Source: an uncultured Planctomycetia bacterium
GTDB taxonomy: Bacteria; Planctomycetota; Phycisphaerae; FEN-1346; JAACEH01
Assembly (NCBI GenBank): GCA_903929765.1
Contig: CAIYVX010000044.1
Coordinates: forward strand, 56,750-120,749
Direction: 5' to 3'
DNA: 64,000 bases
A program made the position numbers and the translations under genes. The notes below the pieces were generated by a model, which was not told where the DNA came from, did not search any database, and saw only the letters and a program-made list of their open reading frames with translations. This document shows positions 43,301-51,048 of this stretch, piece after piece. Within the stretch, counting starts at the first letter, position 1. Every line of letters begins with the position of its first letter.

Positions 43301-43768
43301 ATGTCCCCGACGGCAAGCGATCCGCTCGAACCTCTGGCCCTGGAAATGTTCGAGATGACTAAGATCATGTGGGCCAAAGCCCAGCGGGCCAGACCCGAGT
43401 CGGCCTACGACCTGACCGAAGCCGAGTTTCTCGCCCTCGACGAACTCCAGCGCCACGCCTGCCTCACCGTCGGCGAACTCCAGAAATGCATCCGCGTCCT
43501 GCCCGCCCAGATGTCCCGCATCATCAAGGGTCTGGAGACCAAATACGACCAGCCGCTCCTGACCTGTGCCATCAACACCGAAGACAAGCGCCGCATCGAT
43601 CTGCGCATCACCGCCGTCGGCCGCACCGCCGCCGACACTTTCCGCCGCGCCAAACTAGAAACCACCCTCGCCTGGCTCAAGGCCCTCTCCCCGGCCGACC
43701 TCGAAGTCATGGCCCGACTCGTCCGGTCCATGCGCGACGCCAACAAACCGTCTGACAGCGGCGCCTGA
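43301..43768 (+). CDS. MarR-family transcriptional regulator
   Basis: 155 residues. The winged helix is visible in YDLTEAEFLALDELQRHACLTVGELQKCIRVLPAQMSRIIKGLE and in DKRRIDLRITAVGRTAADTF. It is likely to act as a dimer that binds palindromic operators. No ligand can be inferred. The ATG at 43301 is chosen over an upstream frame because the promoter ends at 43265. The gene lies 45 bases before ychF. Confidence 0.85.
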   Translation: MSPTASDPLEPLALEMFEMTKIMWAKAQRARPESAYDLTEAEFLALDELQRHACLTVGELQKCIRVLPAQMSRIIKGLETKYDQPLLTCAINTEDKRRIDLRITAVGRTAADTFRRAKLETTLAWLKALSPADLEVMARLVRSMRDANKPSDSGA

Positions 43769-43813
43769 TACGCGCCGCCCTGCCCCGACCCCTATCTTTC
43801 TAAGGAATCCCAC

Positions 43814-44905
43814 GTGAGAGTCGCATTAACCGGCCTCGAACTTTCCGGCAAAACTTCCCTCTTCGGCGCTCTGACCGCCCACGCCTTCGACTCCGCCGCC
43901 CATCCCGCCCGGGCCGATCATCCCAACGTCAACATGGTCAAAATCCCCGACGAGCGCGTCGACTTCCTGACCGATCTCTACAAGTCGGCCAAGACCGTCT
44001 ACGCCACCATGGAACTCATGGACCTCCCCGGCATCGCCACCGGCAGCGAACCCGGCGCCGCTGACCGCCCGCGCATCGTCGCCCACCTCCGCCAGGCCGA
44101 CGCCCTGCTCTACTGCCTCCGGGCCTTCGAATCGTCCTCCGTCCCGCCCCGCAAAGGCAAAGTCGATCCGCGCCGCGACTATAACGAACTGCGCAGCGAG
44201 TTTTTCCTCGCCGACCTCGAAGCCGTTTTGCGGCGCATCGAAAAAGTCCAGGTCTCCCTCGGCAAGAACCTGGCCAAGAAGGAACGCGAACTCGTCCAGC
44301 ACGAACTCGAACTCCTCCAGCGCTGCCAGGCCGCCCTCGAAAAAGAGCAGCCCCTGCGCCCGCTCCTGGAACATCCCGACAATGCCGCCCTCGTCGCCGG
44401 CTTCGGTTTCCTCTCGCAGAAGCCGGTCATTGTCGTCCTGAACGTCGACGAAAAAGGCCTCCGCAACGCCGACGCCGCCCGCGCCGCCCTGGCCGGCATC
44501 GACGCCCCGGTCTACGTCATCTGTGCCCAGGCCGAGAGCGACATCCTCCAGTTGCCCGATGAGGAACGCCCCGCCTTCCTCGCCGACCTCGGCCTCGCCG
44601 AACTCACCTCGCGCCGCCTGGTCCACGACATCCACAAATGCCTTGACGAAATCACCTTCATCACCACCGGCCCCGACGAAACCCGCTCCTGGCCCATCGC
44701 GAAAAACTCCACCGCCGTCACCGCCGCCGGCGCCATCCACTCCGACCTGGCCAAGGGCTTCATCCGCGCCGAGGTCATCGCCTATGACGACCTCCACGCC
44801 GCCGGCAGCGAAAAAGCCGTTCGCGCCGCCGGAAAGTTCCGCCTCGAAGGCAAAGAATATCTCGTCAAGGACGGCGACATTCTCGTCATCCGCTTTTCGG
44901 TCTGA
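43814..44905 (+). CDS. ychF: YchF/OBG-type GTPase
   Basis: 363 residues, as usual for YchF. P-loop GLELSGKTSLF and the switch MDLPGIATGSE resemble GLPNVGKS/DIPG of YchF, with NVDEK as the base-recognition motif. A coiled-coil insert (VLRRIEKVQVSLGKNLAKKERELVQHELELLQRCQAAL) and a C-terminal TGS domain (RSWPIAKNSTAVTAAGAIHSDLAKGFIRAEVI...EYLVKDGDILVIRFSV) complete the family plan. YchF binds ribosomes and hydrolyses ATP. The loop GLELSGK differs from the usual form. Confidence 0.88.
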   Translation: MRVALTGLELSGKTSLFGALTAHAFDSAAHPARADHPNVNMVKIPDERVDFLTDLYKSAKTVYATMELMDLPGIATGSEPGAADRPRIVAHLRQADALLYCLRAFESSSVPPRKGKVDPRRDYNELRSEFFLADLEAVLRRIEKVQVSLGKNLAKKERELVQHELELLQRCQAALEKEQPLRPLLEHPDNAALVAGFGFLSQKPVIVVLNVDEKGLRNADAARAALAGIDAPVYVICAQAESDILQLPDEERPAFLADLGLAELTSRRLVHDIHKCLDEITFITTGPDETRSWPIAKNSTAVTAAGAIHSDLAKGFIRAEVIAYDDLHAAGSEKAVRAAGKFRLEGKEYLVKDGDILVIRFSV

Positions 44906-44915
44906 GCTTTTTCTT

Positions 44916-44956
44916 CACCCCTCCCCCTTGGGGGAGGGTGGCCGCTTTAGCGGCCG
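44916..44956. repeat. Double hairpin after ychF
   Basis: CACCCCTCCCCC-TT-GGGGGAGGGTG (44916-44940) is followed by GCCGC-TTTAG-CGGC, with an outer CACCC/GGGTG pairing. It lies after the stop of ychF and may act as its terminator. Confidence 0.6.
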
Positions 44957-44998
44957 GGTGAGGGGTTGAGACTCAGGACTTAACAAACTCGGATGTGC

Positions 44999-45021
44999 CA
45001 CGGCGGGTCTTGCCCGCCGTG
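44999..45021. repeat. Hairpin before the lipoprotein gene
   Basis: CACGGCGGG (44999-45007) pairs with CCCGCCGTG (45013-45021) with a five-base loop. Confidence 0.6.
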
Positions 45022-45055
45022 TCTTACGCCGCAGCATGATCTTGAGGAAAAAACC

Positions 45056-45679
45056 ATGCGTATCCCCGCCATTGTCACCCTCCTCGCCGCCCTCTCCGTT
45101 TCGTCCTCAGGCTGCGCTGGCGGAGGCGGTTCGTCAGGTCGCAACGTCATTGATTTGGTGGACGTTATCCGCGCGACTTCGGAAGTCCCAGCCGCCAGTG
45201 TTCGCTGGAAATGTAAGTACGAAGGCAAGACTACAGACGAAAGGTATTCCCTAAGGTTAGTACGCCTGTGCCAGGACACAGGCTTGGTCGAACCTGTAGA
45301 ACCGGAAGGCCAGATAAGGATTAAGACGGAACGAAAACCCGGAAGCGTGGTCGAAATCTGGTCGGGGCGACTGCCGGGCAGTCCGGGTTGCGCGGACTTT
45401 TTTCTGGTCTTGCAGATGTCGCGTCACGGGAACCGTGGAACGGTCGACAAGGTGTGTTGGGTGGAGGAACTCTACTCGCCTCCCACCAGCTATTGGTATC
45501 TGGATCTGAAGGACAAAGGGATTGAGATCTGGTGGCCAGGGGTGAAGGAGTGGCCATCTACGTTCGAGGTTACTTTGCCCGACAGTTCAACTTTTCCGTC
45601 AATCGGCGAAAGCGTGCTTTCGGTAGCGCTGGGGTCGCACAACATTAGTACGGGAATTCCGGGGGCCATGCGCTGGTAA
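45056..45679 (+). CDS. Predicted lipoprotein of unknown function
   Basis: 207 residues. A signal peptide (MRIPAIVTLLAALSVSSSGC) ends with a lipobox-like SSGC (Cys20), then Gly-rich linker. The remaining 180 residues, rich in beta strands, contain no motif I recognise; WSGRLPGSPGC and CWVEELYSPP are candidate disulfide positions. The ATG at 45056 is chosen as the first after the upstream hairpins, with TTGAGGAAAA before it. Confidence 0.65.
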   Translation: MRIPAIVTLLAALSVSSSGCAGGGGSSGRNVIDLVDVIRATSEVPAASVRWKCKYEGKTTDERYSLRLVRLCQDTGLVEPVEPEGQIRIKTERKPGSVVEIWSGRLPGSPGCADFFLVLQMSRHGNRGTVDKVCWVEELYSPPTSYWYLDLKDKGIEIWWPGVKEWPSTFEVTLPDSSTFPSIGESVLSVALGSHNISTGIPGAMRW

Positions 45680-45702
45680 TTCGGTACTTTCGAGAAACTC
45701 CC

Positions 45703-46950
45703 ATGCACACCGAAACAATTTCCATCGGCTCCGAACTCACATCCGGCGCCACTGTCGACACCAACGCCTCCTGGCTGGCCCGCCAACTCGCCCGCCTCGG
45801 CCTAGCCGTCGCTCGCCACACCACCCTGCCCGACTCAATGGCCCCACTCGTAACACAGTTACGATCTCTTCGCACCCACCTCGCCCGACCGGCCGTGGTC
45901 ATCGTCACCGGCGGCCTCGGCCCCACACTCGACGACATCACCCGCGAAGCCGTCGCCGACGCCTTCGACGCGCCGCTCCTCGAAAATCCAGAGTGCCGCA
46001 AAGTGATCGAAGAAATCTTCCGCCAGCGCGGCTGGAAATTCGCCGCCAGCAATTTGCGTCAAGCCCTGATCCCGACCGGCGCCGAAGTCCTCCCCAACCC
46101 GCGCGGCACCGCCCCTGGCTTCTACCTCGTCCGCGACGACGTCCACCTCTTCTCCATGCCCGGCGTCCCTTCAGAAATGACCGGCATGTTCACCGAACAA
46201 GTCGTGCCGCGGCTGCAAAAATTAACCGGCGGCACCGCCGTCATCCTCGAACGGATTCTCCACACCTTCGGCCTCGGCGAATCCACCGTCGGCGAAACAA
46301 TAGCCGCCCACATGACCCGCGGCCGAAATCCCGAAGTCGGCACCACCGTCGCCGACGGACTGGTCTCGATTCGCATCCGCGCCAGCGCCGCCACCGAGAC
46401 GGAAGCCCTGGCCCTGCTCAACCGCGAAGCCGCCGCCCTCACCCCCCTGCTCGGCGAAATTTACGTCGGCTCCGACGACGACCGCCTGCCGCAAGTCGTC
46501 GCCCGCCTGCTCACGGCCCGCCACGAAACCCTCGCCGTCGCCGAATCCTGCACCGGCGGCCTCATGTCAAAGTTAATCACCGACGTGTCCGGCGCTTCGG
46601 CCTTTTTCATCGAAGGGACCATCACTTACGCCAACGAGGCCAAGACCGCCCTGCTCGCCGTCCCCGCCGAAATGATCCGCCAGCACGGCGCCGTCAGCGA
46701 CCCGGTCGCCCGGGCCATGGCCGAAGGCATGCGCTCCGCCGCCGGAACCACTTACGCCCTCTCCGCCACCGGCATCGCCGGCCCCGCCGGCGGCACGCCT
46801 ACCAAACCCGTCGGCCTCGTCTTCGTCGCCCTGGCCGGCCCGCGCGGCACCACTGCCCTCCAGCTCAGCCTCCCCGGCGACCGCGACCGCGTCCGCCAGC
46901 GCGCCGCCCTGGCCGCCCTCAACCTCCTGCGGCTCGAACTTCTCAAATAA
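45703..46950 (+). CDS. cinA: CinA-type competence/damage-inducible protein with nicotinamide-nucleotide amidase domain
   Basis: 415 residues. The N-terminal MoCF-biosynthesis/COG1058 domain opens with ETISIGSELTSGATVDTNASWLARQL and contains VIVTGGLGPTLDDITREAVADAF and PNPRGTAPGF. The C-terminal CinA domain (from about 255) shows ETLAVAESCTGGLMSKLITDVSGASAFFIEGTITYANEAK and YALSATGIAGPAGGTPTKPVGLVFVAL. The C-terminal half deamidates NMN to nicotinic acid mononucleotide, and the N-terminal half acts on ADP-ribose. Confidence 0.93.
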   Translation: MHTETISIGSELTSGATVDTNASWLARQLARLGLAVARHTTLPDSMAPLVTQLRSLRTHLARPAVVIVTGGLGPTLDDITREAVADAFDAPLLENPECRKVIEEIFRQRGWKFAASNLRQALIPTGAEVLPNPRGTAPGFYLVRDDVHLFSMPGVPSEMTGMFTEQVVPRLQKLTGGTAVILERILHTFGLGESTVGETIAAHMTRGRNPEVGTTVADGLVSIRIRASAATETEALALLNREAAALTPLLGEIYVGSDDDRLPQVVARLLTARHETLAVAESCTGGLMSKLITDVSGASAFFIEGTITYANEAKTALLAVPAEMIRQHGAVSDPVARAMAEGMRSAAGTTYALSATGIAGPAGGTPTKPVGLVFVALAGPRGTTALQLSLPGDRDRVRQRAALAALNLLRLELLK

Positions 46951-47032
46951 TGGTCGTGGAATTGTCATGTAGGGCGGATGCGCTGTTTGCAGCCGCCATA
47001 ATAAAACGATCTTCTTCCGCTTGCCGTTGCTG

Positions 47033-47251
47033 TTATCTTTTATCTCGCATGAAAATCTCGCGGATGTCGCGAAGTGTATACCCATGTTTGTGCAGTCGGC
47101 GAATCAGTTCCAGCCGTCGCAGCACCTTTTCGTCGAACAGCCGGTGGCCGGCGGGCGTCCGTTCGGCCTCGTGAATCAGCCCGTACATGCAATAGCTGGA
47201 GACCTGCTGCCGCGAGAGTTTGCTCAGGCGGCAGACCTCGCCGATTCTCAT
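47033..47251 (-). CDS. MerR-type HTH regulator
   Basis: 72 residues from ATG 47251; a TTG 13 codons earlier is less likely. MRIGEVCRLSKLSRQQVSSYCMYGLIHEAERTPAGHRLFDEKVLRRLELIRRLHKHGYTLRDIREIF is a full MerR DNA-binding wing without a ligand domain, which suggests a regulator sensing through another partner or a DNA-bending repressor. The gene points away from the tRNA-Leu locus. Confidence 0.85.
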   Translation of the reverse strand: MRIGEVCRLSKLSRQQVSSYCMYGLIHEAERTPAGHRLFDEKVLRRLELIRRLHKHGYTLRDIREIFMRDKR

Positions 47252-47410
47252 CAGCGGCCTGGTGGAAGATACTCTGGACGGTTCCGGCAACTCGAACTCC
47301 GTGGTTTGGTTCGCCGCAAAAACGTGTTTCTCCCCGATTCTCTCCTATTCTTATCGTGTCGTGCAGCCATAGCACTTGAGCCGGAGGCCGCCCCGCCCTC
47401 CAGCTTATGC

Positions 47411-47439
47411 TTGAACACCGCACCCGACGCGGCTAGGAT
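47411..47439 (+). promoter_or_regulatory. Original tRNA-Leu promoter (TTGAAC-N17-TAGGAT)
   Basis: TTGAAC (47411-47416), 17 bases, TAGGAT (47434-47439), 24 bases before the tRNA 5' fragment. After integration this host promoter reads through the 5' tRNA fragment into the left end of the element. Confidence 0.65.
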
Positions 47440-47463
47440 AAGGCTTGGGTTTTTCCCCCGCTC

Positions 47464-47502
47464 GGGCGAGTGGCGGAACTGGCAGACGCACGGGACTTAA
47501 AA
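47464..47502 (+). tRNA. 5' fragment of host tRNA-Leu(UAA) at attL (not functional)
   Basis: GGGCGAG (47464-47470) is the acceptor 5' strand and the D arm and anticodon loop follow (GCGG...GGGACTTAAAA). After the anticodon loop the sequence diverges (GCCCGGACCG) and no variable arm, T arm or acceptor 3' strand follows. Its 3' partner stands 7.4 kb away at 54883-54929, so this is the left half of the split host gene. Confidence 0.9.
47490..47502 (+). other. attL core
   Basis: ACGGGACTTAAAA is shared exactly with 54870-54882. It spans the anticodon stem and loop of tRNA-Leu, the usual crossover place for tyrosine integrases. The distance core to core is 7380 bases. Confidence 0.88.
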
Positions 47503-47727
47503 GCCCGGACCGATTCGGCGCAACCCCTTGTAAAATCAACCACTTATGAAAACTCGCCTGAGTGTCTTGGCGCTCTGCTTGGCGCTTTTGCTGTAAAAAT
47601 CACCCCCCTTGCCCCCGATTTGGCGAAGCTGTTGACCGCCTGGCCGAAACTCCCCGACCCCCTCAAGGCCGCTGTCGCCGCGATGGTGGAGGCCACGGCC
47701 AGCAAGCGGAAGCGGGTGAAGCGATGA
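47503..47727 (+). CDS. C-terminal tail of the partitioned integrase
   Basis: A 258-base open frame (47470-47727) begins with GTG inside the tRNA fragment. Its first codons translate the tRNA; its 74 codons after the core are element DNA. In the excised circle they join in frame to the integrase frame at codon RDLK (53014-54882). The tail carries LAPDLAKLLTAWPKLPDPLK and AAVAAMVEA, a W-P-x-LP...A-x-x-AMVxA motif I recall from C-termini of planctomycete integrases, and a basic end (KRKRVKR). In the integrated state this piece has lost its catalytic part. Confidence 0.7.
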   Translation, partial: ARTDSAQPLVKSTTYENSPECLGALLGAFAVKITPLAPDLAKLLTAWPKLPDPLKAAVAAMVEATASKRKRVKR

Positions 47728-47819
47728 CACACTCCCACGTCGCCCACGGACCCCGATCACCGCCCGCGGCGGTTACACCACGTCATATCGACCGCCAGCA
47801 AACGAAAGGGGGTGAGACG

Positions 47820-48083
47820 ATGAAACGAAGAAGAAAAGTCACGTTCGCGGACGTGCGGAAGCCGCTGAGCATAGCGGACCTGGCAAGGTTGTTAGCCCGA
47901 TCCGACCTACAGGTGGAACAGATTCACCGGAGCTTGTCGGCGCTCGTGGCAAACGGCGCGCCGCTGACGGCGGACGGCCGTATCGACCTTGTAACGCTGA
48001 TGGCATGGACGATCAAAAACAGTGCGGATTTTGAGTGCGGCAACGGAGCAAACTTCGGTTTCTATGCAAAAACCGAAGTCTGA
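47820..48083 (+). CDS. Element protein, possible small DNA-binding or coupled protein
   Basis: 87 residues from ATG 47820, which has AAAGGGGGTGA before it. An in-frame ATG at 47724 overlaps the integrase tail stop as ATGA, so a longer, translationally coupled form is possible. The product has a helical, HTH-like stretch SIADLARLLARSDLQVEQIHRSLSALVANG and a short end region. I do not recognise the family. Confidence 0.6.
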   Translation: MKRRRKVTFADVRKPLSIADLARLLARSDLQVEQIHRSLSALVANGAPLTADGRIDLVTLMAWTIKNSADFECGNGANFGFYAKTEV

Positions 48084-48153
48084 GGGGTTTCAAGGTATCC
48101 CAATACGCCAAACTGCCGCCAAATGCGGCCAAATAAACGAAAGGATTTTTGCA

Positions 48154-48456
48154 ATGAAAAAGAGTACGAAAAAAAAGGCTGTCAGAGACGAAAAATTCCC
48201 GGTTAGAAGGCTTCCGGCCCGCGTCTGGACGCTGTACGAAGTGGCGGATATGTGCCGTCTGAATGTCGCCACCGTCCGCAAGCTGGTTGCCAGCGGCCAA
48301 CTCGGTTCGATTGACGTTAGCCCTGGCAACCGCCCAATGATTCGCGTTACGCTGGCACAGTTGGCCGCGTTCGAGACGGAACGGACGAAGATAACGGACA
48401 CGGGCGACACCGCCGCCGGCGGCGAACCTGGCCACAAGGCCCCGACCGACCGCTAG
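48154..48456 (+). CDS. Excisionase/AlpA-like HTH protein
   Basis: 100 residues, with GAAAGGA nine bases before the ATG. After a basic lead (MKKSTKKKAVRDEKF) comes a winged HTH of the HTH_17 type: VWTLYEVADMCRLNVATVRKLVASGQLGSIDVSPGNRPMIRVT. Such proteins direct excision by tyrosine integrases or regulate it. Its closeness to attL fits this job. Confidence 0.75.
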   Translation: MKKSTKKKAVRDEKFPVRRLPARVWTLYEVADMCRLNVATVRKLVASGQLGSIDVSPGNRPMIRVTLAQLAAFETERTKITDTGDTAAGGEPGHKAPTDR

Positions 48457-48560
48457 AATCGAAAAGGTACTCCCGGAGCAATCGTCGAATGACTGATGTG
48501 GGCTATATCCGGCAAGGGAGCATTCTTTCTTTTCTGACCTGCGCCAGAGCAAATCGGCGC

Positions 48561-48588
48561 TTGCTCCATAAGTCGGCAGTGGTAGGAT
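48561..48588 (+). promoter_or_regulatory. Promoter for the C-tract gene (TTGCTC-N16-TAGGAT)
   Basis: TTGCTC (48561-48566), 16 bases, TAGGAT (48583-48588), in the 239-base gap before the gene at 48696. The remaining gap sequence is GC-rich with weak inverted repeats. Confidence 0.4.
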
Positions 48589-48695
48589 AGCAACATCGGG
48601 ACGGCGGCCAGCTACCGCCAAGCGGCTCGGCCGGGGCGGCGCGTTACTAACCTTTCACGCCCCCCGCCGACCGGCCCGACTGAAAGGGTTAGGCC

Positions 48696-48935
48696 ATGTC
48701 GAAAAAACCAAAGCTGGTTAAGAGCGCCGTCGATCCGTTTGTCGAACTGACCGCCGATGAGCGCCACAAACTCCCCCTGGCCGTCGGGTTTACCGACAAG
48801 GGTATGGCCGACGGCCTGGCCGCCACGCGGAATCCCGCTGTGACCCGAATAAAGGAAGTCACGGCCTACCTTGAGAAGATTCCGACCGATCACCCGGCCA
48901 TCCTATCCAATACCCCCCCCCCCATATATCTATGA
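48696..48935 (+). CDS. Upstream frame of a gene broken at a C11 tract
   Basis: 79 residues, GAAAGGG before the ATG. It reads SKKPKLVKSAVDPFVELTADERHKLPLAVGFTDKGMADGLAATRNPAV and reaches a run of 11 C (48913-48923), after which it stops within five codons. The downstream sequence stays open in the +1 frame for another 190 codons, so the two frames appear to be one gene joined at the C run. I see no similarity that tells the function of this part. Confidence 0.65.
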   Translation: MSKKPKLVKSAVDPFVELTADERHKLPLAVGFTDKGMADGLAATRNPAVTRIKEVTAYLEKIPTDHPAILSNTPPPIYL

Positions 48936-49497
48936 TGCTAAATGGTTACTGAAAACATGCCGGAAGATAGACCAAACCACGGCAGACTTGACGTTCAAGC
49001 CGTCCAAATGGGTGAGAGGGCTTTCCGCCACGGAAACCTGCAATCTGGCGGGCGACGGCATTCGCGCCGCTGAGAAAGTGCTAACGTGGTGGGGAGTGGC
49101 GGCCGGGGAGCCGTGGGCCAAGAGGCGAGCGGCCGGTTTGGACCCCTGCCCCTTGACGGTCACGGCGCTGGGGGAGGTGCGGCCGTGGTATGAAGTGACC
49201 CCCGCCGCCGGCAAGCGGGCGACACCAAAGCGACGGCGACGGCAGGGGGTGAAGCGGGTTCGCCCACTGACGGCAAGGCAAGCCGAAATCATGCAAATAG
49301 TCGGCGAGTGCAAGGGGAATCTGTCAGAGGCCGCCCGGCAACTTGGTATTCACAGAAACACACTTAAAGAACAATATGAAGCCGCCAACAAAAAACTTGG
49401 CGTACGCGCCCTCACAAAACCCAAAACCCACAAGATGCCGGAAGATAATCGCGGGCAAGACAACCTGGCCGCCGACGCCGACCGGCGACGCCTGTAG
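48871..49497 (+). CDS. Downstream frame of the C11-tract gene; HTH-containing C-terminus
   Basis: Open from before the C run to 49497; the part after the run holds DAKWLLKTCRKIDQTTADLTFKPSKW and PWAKRRAAGLDPCPL. The C-terminus LTARQAEIMQIVGECKGNLSEAARQLGIHRNTLKEQYEAANKKLG is a Fis- or sigma-like helix-turn-helix. If one C is skipped at the run, a 266-residue protein of both frames results. It may regulate element genes. Confidence 0.6.
   Translation: MRRFRPITRPSYPIPPPPYIYDAKWLLKTCRKIDQTTADLTFKPSKWVRGLSATETCNLAGDGIRAAEKVLTWWGVAAGEPWAKRRAAGLDPCPLTVTALGEVRPWYEVTPAAGKRATPKRRRRQGVKRVRPLTARQAEIMQIVGECKGNLSEAARQLGIHRNTLKEQYEAANKKLGVRALTKPKTHKMPEDNRGQDNLAADADRRRL
48913..48923 (+). repeat. Homopolymer of 11 C
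   Basis: The run sits exactly where the reading frame of the two-part gene changes. Slippage during replication or transcription, or a base-count error in the assembly, would each switch the frame. Confidence 0.9.
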
Positions 49498-49511
49498 GGT
49501 ATGTAGGGTAT
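49494..49511. repeat. Tandem 9-mers GTAGGGTAT
   Basis: Two perfect copies (49494-49502 and 49503-49511) overlap the stop of the preceding gene. Another GTAGGGT lies near 49584 in the same 153-base gap. They might be operator sites. Confidence 0.5.
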
Positions 49512-49650
49512 TCTGAGAGGGTGTTTCCTCTTTTTCCGCAAAAATCTTTTCCCCTGTAGAATCAAGGCTTTTTCGTCCACGGTGTAGGGTGCATTGCGCG
49601 CAAACACCCTGCTTTTTGCGGTAAGGGTATAGGACTAGGAGGCTATACCC

Positions 49651-49833
49651 ATGCGTCGGCCACTAACGGAAGATGAATCAAAAGCCTACAGAGCGCTGGC
49701 CCGCGCCGCCGCCCGCCTACGAAAGGCACAGCAAGAGGCCGGGCAACAAAGGGAAATCCCCGGAACACCGCCCCGCCCGGACAACCGCAAGAGAAAACGC
49801 GACAGGCTTCCACGTCGGAAGCCGGCAAGGTAA
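49651..49833 (+). CDS. 60-residue basic element protein
   Basis: ACTAGGAGGC lies before the ATG. The helical middle (KAYRALARAAARLRKAQQEAGQQ) is followed by a basic tail (NRKRKRDRLPRRKPAR). No family is recognised; the tail suggests nucleic-acid contact. Confidence 0.55.
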   Translation: MRRPLTEDESKAYRALARAAARLRKAQQEAGQQREIPGTPPRPDNRKRKRDRLPRRKPAR

Positions 49834-49854
49834 CTGACCGAAAGGAAATGCAAA

Positions 49855-50559
49855 ATGATTGATGATGGAAACAGGAACATGGAACAGCCGGCCGGAGCCG
49901 TAGCCGGCATGGTGGAGAGGTGGAGGGCAAAGGCGACGGAAGAAACGGAGGCCCTGCGCCGCGCCTTGAACAATTCGCCTTTGGCCGTGAGCCTGGCCGT
50001 GGCCCTGGCCGATCTGCCGGCGGACCTGGCCGGACGGTTCAAGAGGTTCAACGCGGCGGCAACAGCGCTGGACGCCGAGTTTGCGGGGCTACCTGGCGAG
50101 TGGGAGAAGCTGGGGGAAAGCTTCACCGGCCAGACTCCGGCCGCGAAACTGGTCACGGAAGCGGCTCGGCTACGGACGCGGCGAGTAGACGGGATACGCA
50201 AGGTGGCCGTGGCGCTGGAGGACCGCAAGGCGATTCTTGCGGATATCGTTACCGTTGCATCTGAGCGGGAAGCGGCGGCGCGAACCGACCTTGAAGCGGC
50301 GCGAAACAAGGTCCATAAGGCCCTGGCCGACGCCGGACTTTCGGCGGAAACGCGGCGGGGCTATCAGGTGAATCCCGCCGCTACGAAGCGCGTTTTTGAG
50401 TTAGAGGTTGACCGCGCCGCGCCAGTCATGGAAGTACAAGAACGTCTGGACGCCGTAGTTGCCGCCCGTCGCCGTCTGGCCGATTTGCTGGCATATAGCG
50501 ACGTGGATATTGCGGCTGTTGTCGCCGTGGCTGTCGAGGCATTCGAGAAGTTGCTCTAA
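49855..50559 (+). CDS. Coiled-coil element protein of unknown function
   Basis: 234 residues, GAAAGGAAA before the ATG. It is almost wholly helical and rich in Ala, Arg and Glu (VERWRAKATEETEALRRAL; ILADIVTVASEREAAARTDLEAARNKVHKALADAGL; VQERLDAVVAARRRLADLLAY), with no catalytic motif. It could be a structural or recombination-accessory protein. It lies 21 bases after the previous small gene, probably in the same operon. Confidence 0.65.
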   Translation: MIDDGNRNMEQPAGAVAGMVERWRAKATEETEALRRALNNSPLAVSLAVALADLPADLAGRFKRFNAAATALDAEFAGLPGEWEKLGESFTGQTPAAKLVTEAARLRTRRVDGIRKVAVALEDRKAILADIVTVASEREAAARTDLEAARNKVHKALADAGLSAETRRGYQVNPAATKRVFELEVDRAAPVMEVQERLDAVVAARRRLADLLAYSDVDIAAVVAVAVEAFEKLL

Positions 50560-50567
50560 CGGCTGTG

Positions 50568-50631
50568 CCGCCGTGCCGGGGACGCTCGTAGCGTCGGGTT
50601 TGGTTCCTTCCCGTAAGACCCGGCACGGCGG
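50568..50631. repeat. Long inverted repeat with an inner hairpin
   Basis: CCGCCGTGCCGGG (50568-50580) and CCCGGCACGGCGG (50619-50631) are perfect 13-bp arms. Between them GACGCT-CGT-AGCGTC forms a second hairpin (50581-50595). The right arm is followed by ATTTTC, so it could terminate the upstream operon or form a structured site such as a single-strand origin. Confidence 0.75.
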
Positions 50632-50643
50632 ATTTTCTGAGAC

Positions 50644-51048
50644 TTGGATAGAGCCTTGACCGATTCGCCTACAACTTCCGCCACGCCCGCGCCGCCGATG
50701 GTAGAGGGACAACCCATGCCGCCCCCGGCGGCGAATGCACCTGTCCCGATTATCACGGCCCCGCCTACTACGGCGACTTCGCAACGTCCGCAAGGCAAGA
50801 GAAAACCGAAACGCCGACAGTCGGTCCCGACCGGCCCCGCCCCCTTGCTGGTCAACGCGACTGAGGCAGCCGCCATTGTCGGGGTAAACCGCGTTACCTG
50901 GTGGGGCTTGGACCGATCCGGTCGTTGCCCGCGTCCAATCATTCTGACCCGCCGCCCCATGTGGCGAGCCGACGAATTGCGGCGCTGGGTTGACGCCGAC
51001 TGTCCATCCCGTGCCGTCTGGGAAGCCCGGAGAGGCAATCGGCCATGA
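50644..51048 (+). CDS. HTH_17-type DNA-binding protein (AlpA/excisionase-like)
   Basis: Up to 134 residues from a TTG; an ATG at 50698 or 50716 is as likely, because no clear ribosome site marks any of them. The N-terminal half is a Pro/Ala-rich linker. The C-terminal half is a MerR-like HTH: LLVNATEAAAIVGVNRVTWWGLDRSGRCPRPIIL, then MWRADELRRWVDADCPSRAVW. The stop overlaps the initiator start as ATGA. It may regulate replication or excision. Confidence 0.65.
   Translation: MDRALTDSPTTSATPAPPMVEGQPMPPPAANAPVPIITAPPTTATSQRPQGKRKPKRRQSVPTGPAPLLVNATEAAAIVGVNRVTWWGLDRSGRCPRPIILTRRPMWRADELRRWVDADCPSRAVWEARRGNRP

Noticed and set aside
47464..47540. A second functional tRNA-Leu at the left end
   Set aside because: Only the acceptor 5' strand, D arm and anticodon loop are present; no variable arm, T arm or acceptor 3' strand follows.
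47724..47819. Separate small gene starting at the ATGA overlap
   Set aside because: It is in frame with the gene at 47820 and has a weaker start, so I treat it as a possible longer form of that gene.
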